This document shows positions 63,821 to 64,000 of a stretch of 64,000 nt of DNA, in pieces (within the stretch, counting starts at the first letter, position 1; each line of letters starts with the position of its first letter). The notes under the pieces were generated by a model. That model had not been told where the DNA came from and did not search any database. It worked only from the letters and a program-made list of their open reading frames with translations. Source of the stretch: Planctomycetota bacterium (GTDB taxonomy: Bacteria > Planctomycetota > MHYJ01 > WSZJ01); assembly GCA_009773755.1 (NCBI GenBank), contig WSZJ01000014.1:1-64000 (forward strand), in the 5' to 3' direction. The position numbers were made by a program, and so were the translations under genes.

Positions 63821-64000
63821 ATGAACGAAGAAGCCTGGAAAGGGCCGCCACGCCCGTCGTTCCTGACGGCCATGGTTGAGAATGCCGCGGATTTCTTCTC
63901 GCCGCGGTGCCTGATCTTGCTTGGTGCTACCGTGATCGGCTGCCTGATCTACCGCGGCTTCGCAACCCCTGTTCTCGTGCAACGGACAAGCAAATCAAAA
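63821..64000 (+). CDS. Membrane protein, N-terminus only
   Basis: ATG 63821 lies behind a strong ribosome site (GAGGAGG). The 60 visible codons encode a short polar start (NEEAWKGPPRPSFLTAMVEN) and one membrane helix (CLILLGATVIGCLIYRGF), then a basic tail. The frame is open at the window edge. It follows the gspF gene after the MITE-like element; whether it belongs to the secretion operon cannot be told. Confidence 0.55.
   Translation, partial: MNEEAWKGPPRPSFLTAMVENAADFFSPRCLILLGATVIGCLIYRGFATPVLVQRTSKSK

Noticed and set aside
1-64000. CRISPR array, rRNA genes or an insertion sequence with transposase
   Set aside because: No regularly spaced repeats, no rRNA-like stretch and no transposase frame were seen anywhere in the window.

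Overview
A GC-rich window (about two thirds G+C by eye) with the gene content of a Planctomycetota-like bacterium. The signs are many Hanks-type Ser/Thr kinases, several fused to a formylglycine-generating-enzyme-like (SUMF1) domain; ECF sigma factors next to kinases; secreted proteins with dockerin, PEGA, FG-GAP and PDZ modules; and a type II secretion/type IV pilus-type secretin operon. The phylum is inferred from architecture only: there is no rRNA and no marker gene here.

Layout. 1-9843: secreted or signalling genes on the minus strand (a lipoprotein, an M29-like/PAS/GAF/GGDEF protein, a 1705-residue kinase with a PEGA/FG-GAP/TPR tail) plus one frameshifted secreted protein. 9950-14400: an accessory patch with an HTH/PIN toxin-antitoxin pair, a slipin, a damaged WD40 gene and a nucleotidyltransferase gene with internal deletions. 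14500-29540: a secreted HExxH protein, an ECF sigma/kinase-SUMF1 pair, an M64-like metallopeptidase with an in-frame TGA, a toroid lipoprotein, a PepSY/CHAT-protease pair, twin PDZ proteins, an ankyrin protein and a molbindin. 29600-38180: an M6 peptidase with dockerin, a TPR kinase, a second ECF sigma factor and a class III CoA-transferase. 38365-54981: four more kinase-SUMF1 paralogues in two tandem pairs, separated by a three-enzyme fusion (esterase, M14 carboxypeptidase, M6 peptidase) and a thioredoxin-like protein whose first active-site Cys codon is TGA. 55040-64000: a decayed toxin-antitoxin remnant, then a one-direction cluster: N0-like lipoprotein, sigma factor, zinc-finger/FecR anti-sigma, STN protein, secretin, GspE and GspF.

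The strongest unusual signal is probable selenocysteine use. Two genes carry an in-frame TGA that falls as U in a U-x-x-C motif: the thioredoxin fold at 48416 and the M64-like peptidase at 21424. Each is followed, 14-16 nt later, by a hairpin of bacterial SECIS size. A third in-frame TGA, in the WD40 gene at 12291, is followed by a hairpin with close to the geometry of E. coli fdhF, but that gene is also frameshifted. TGA is a normal stop in many other genes here, so wholesale reassignment is unlikely.

Five coding regions contain an apparent single-base indel (near 4080, 12940, 25480, 31500 and 40268). Either the locus is decaying or the assembly carries indel errors; those calls should be read with that in mind.
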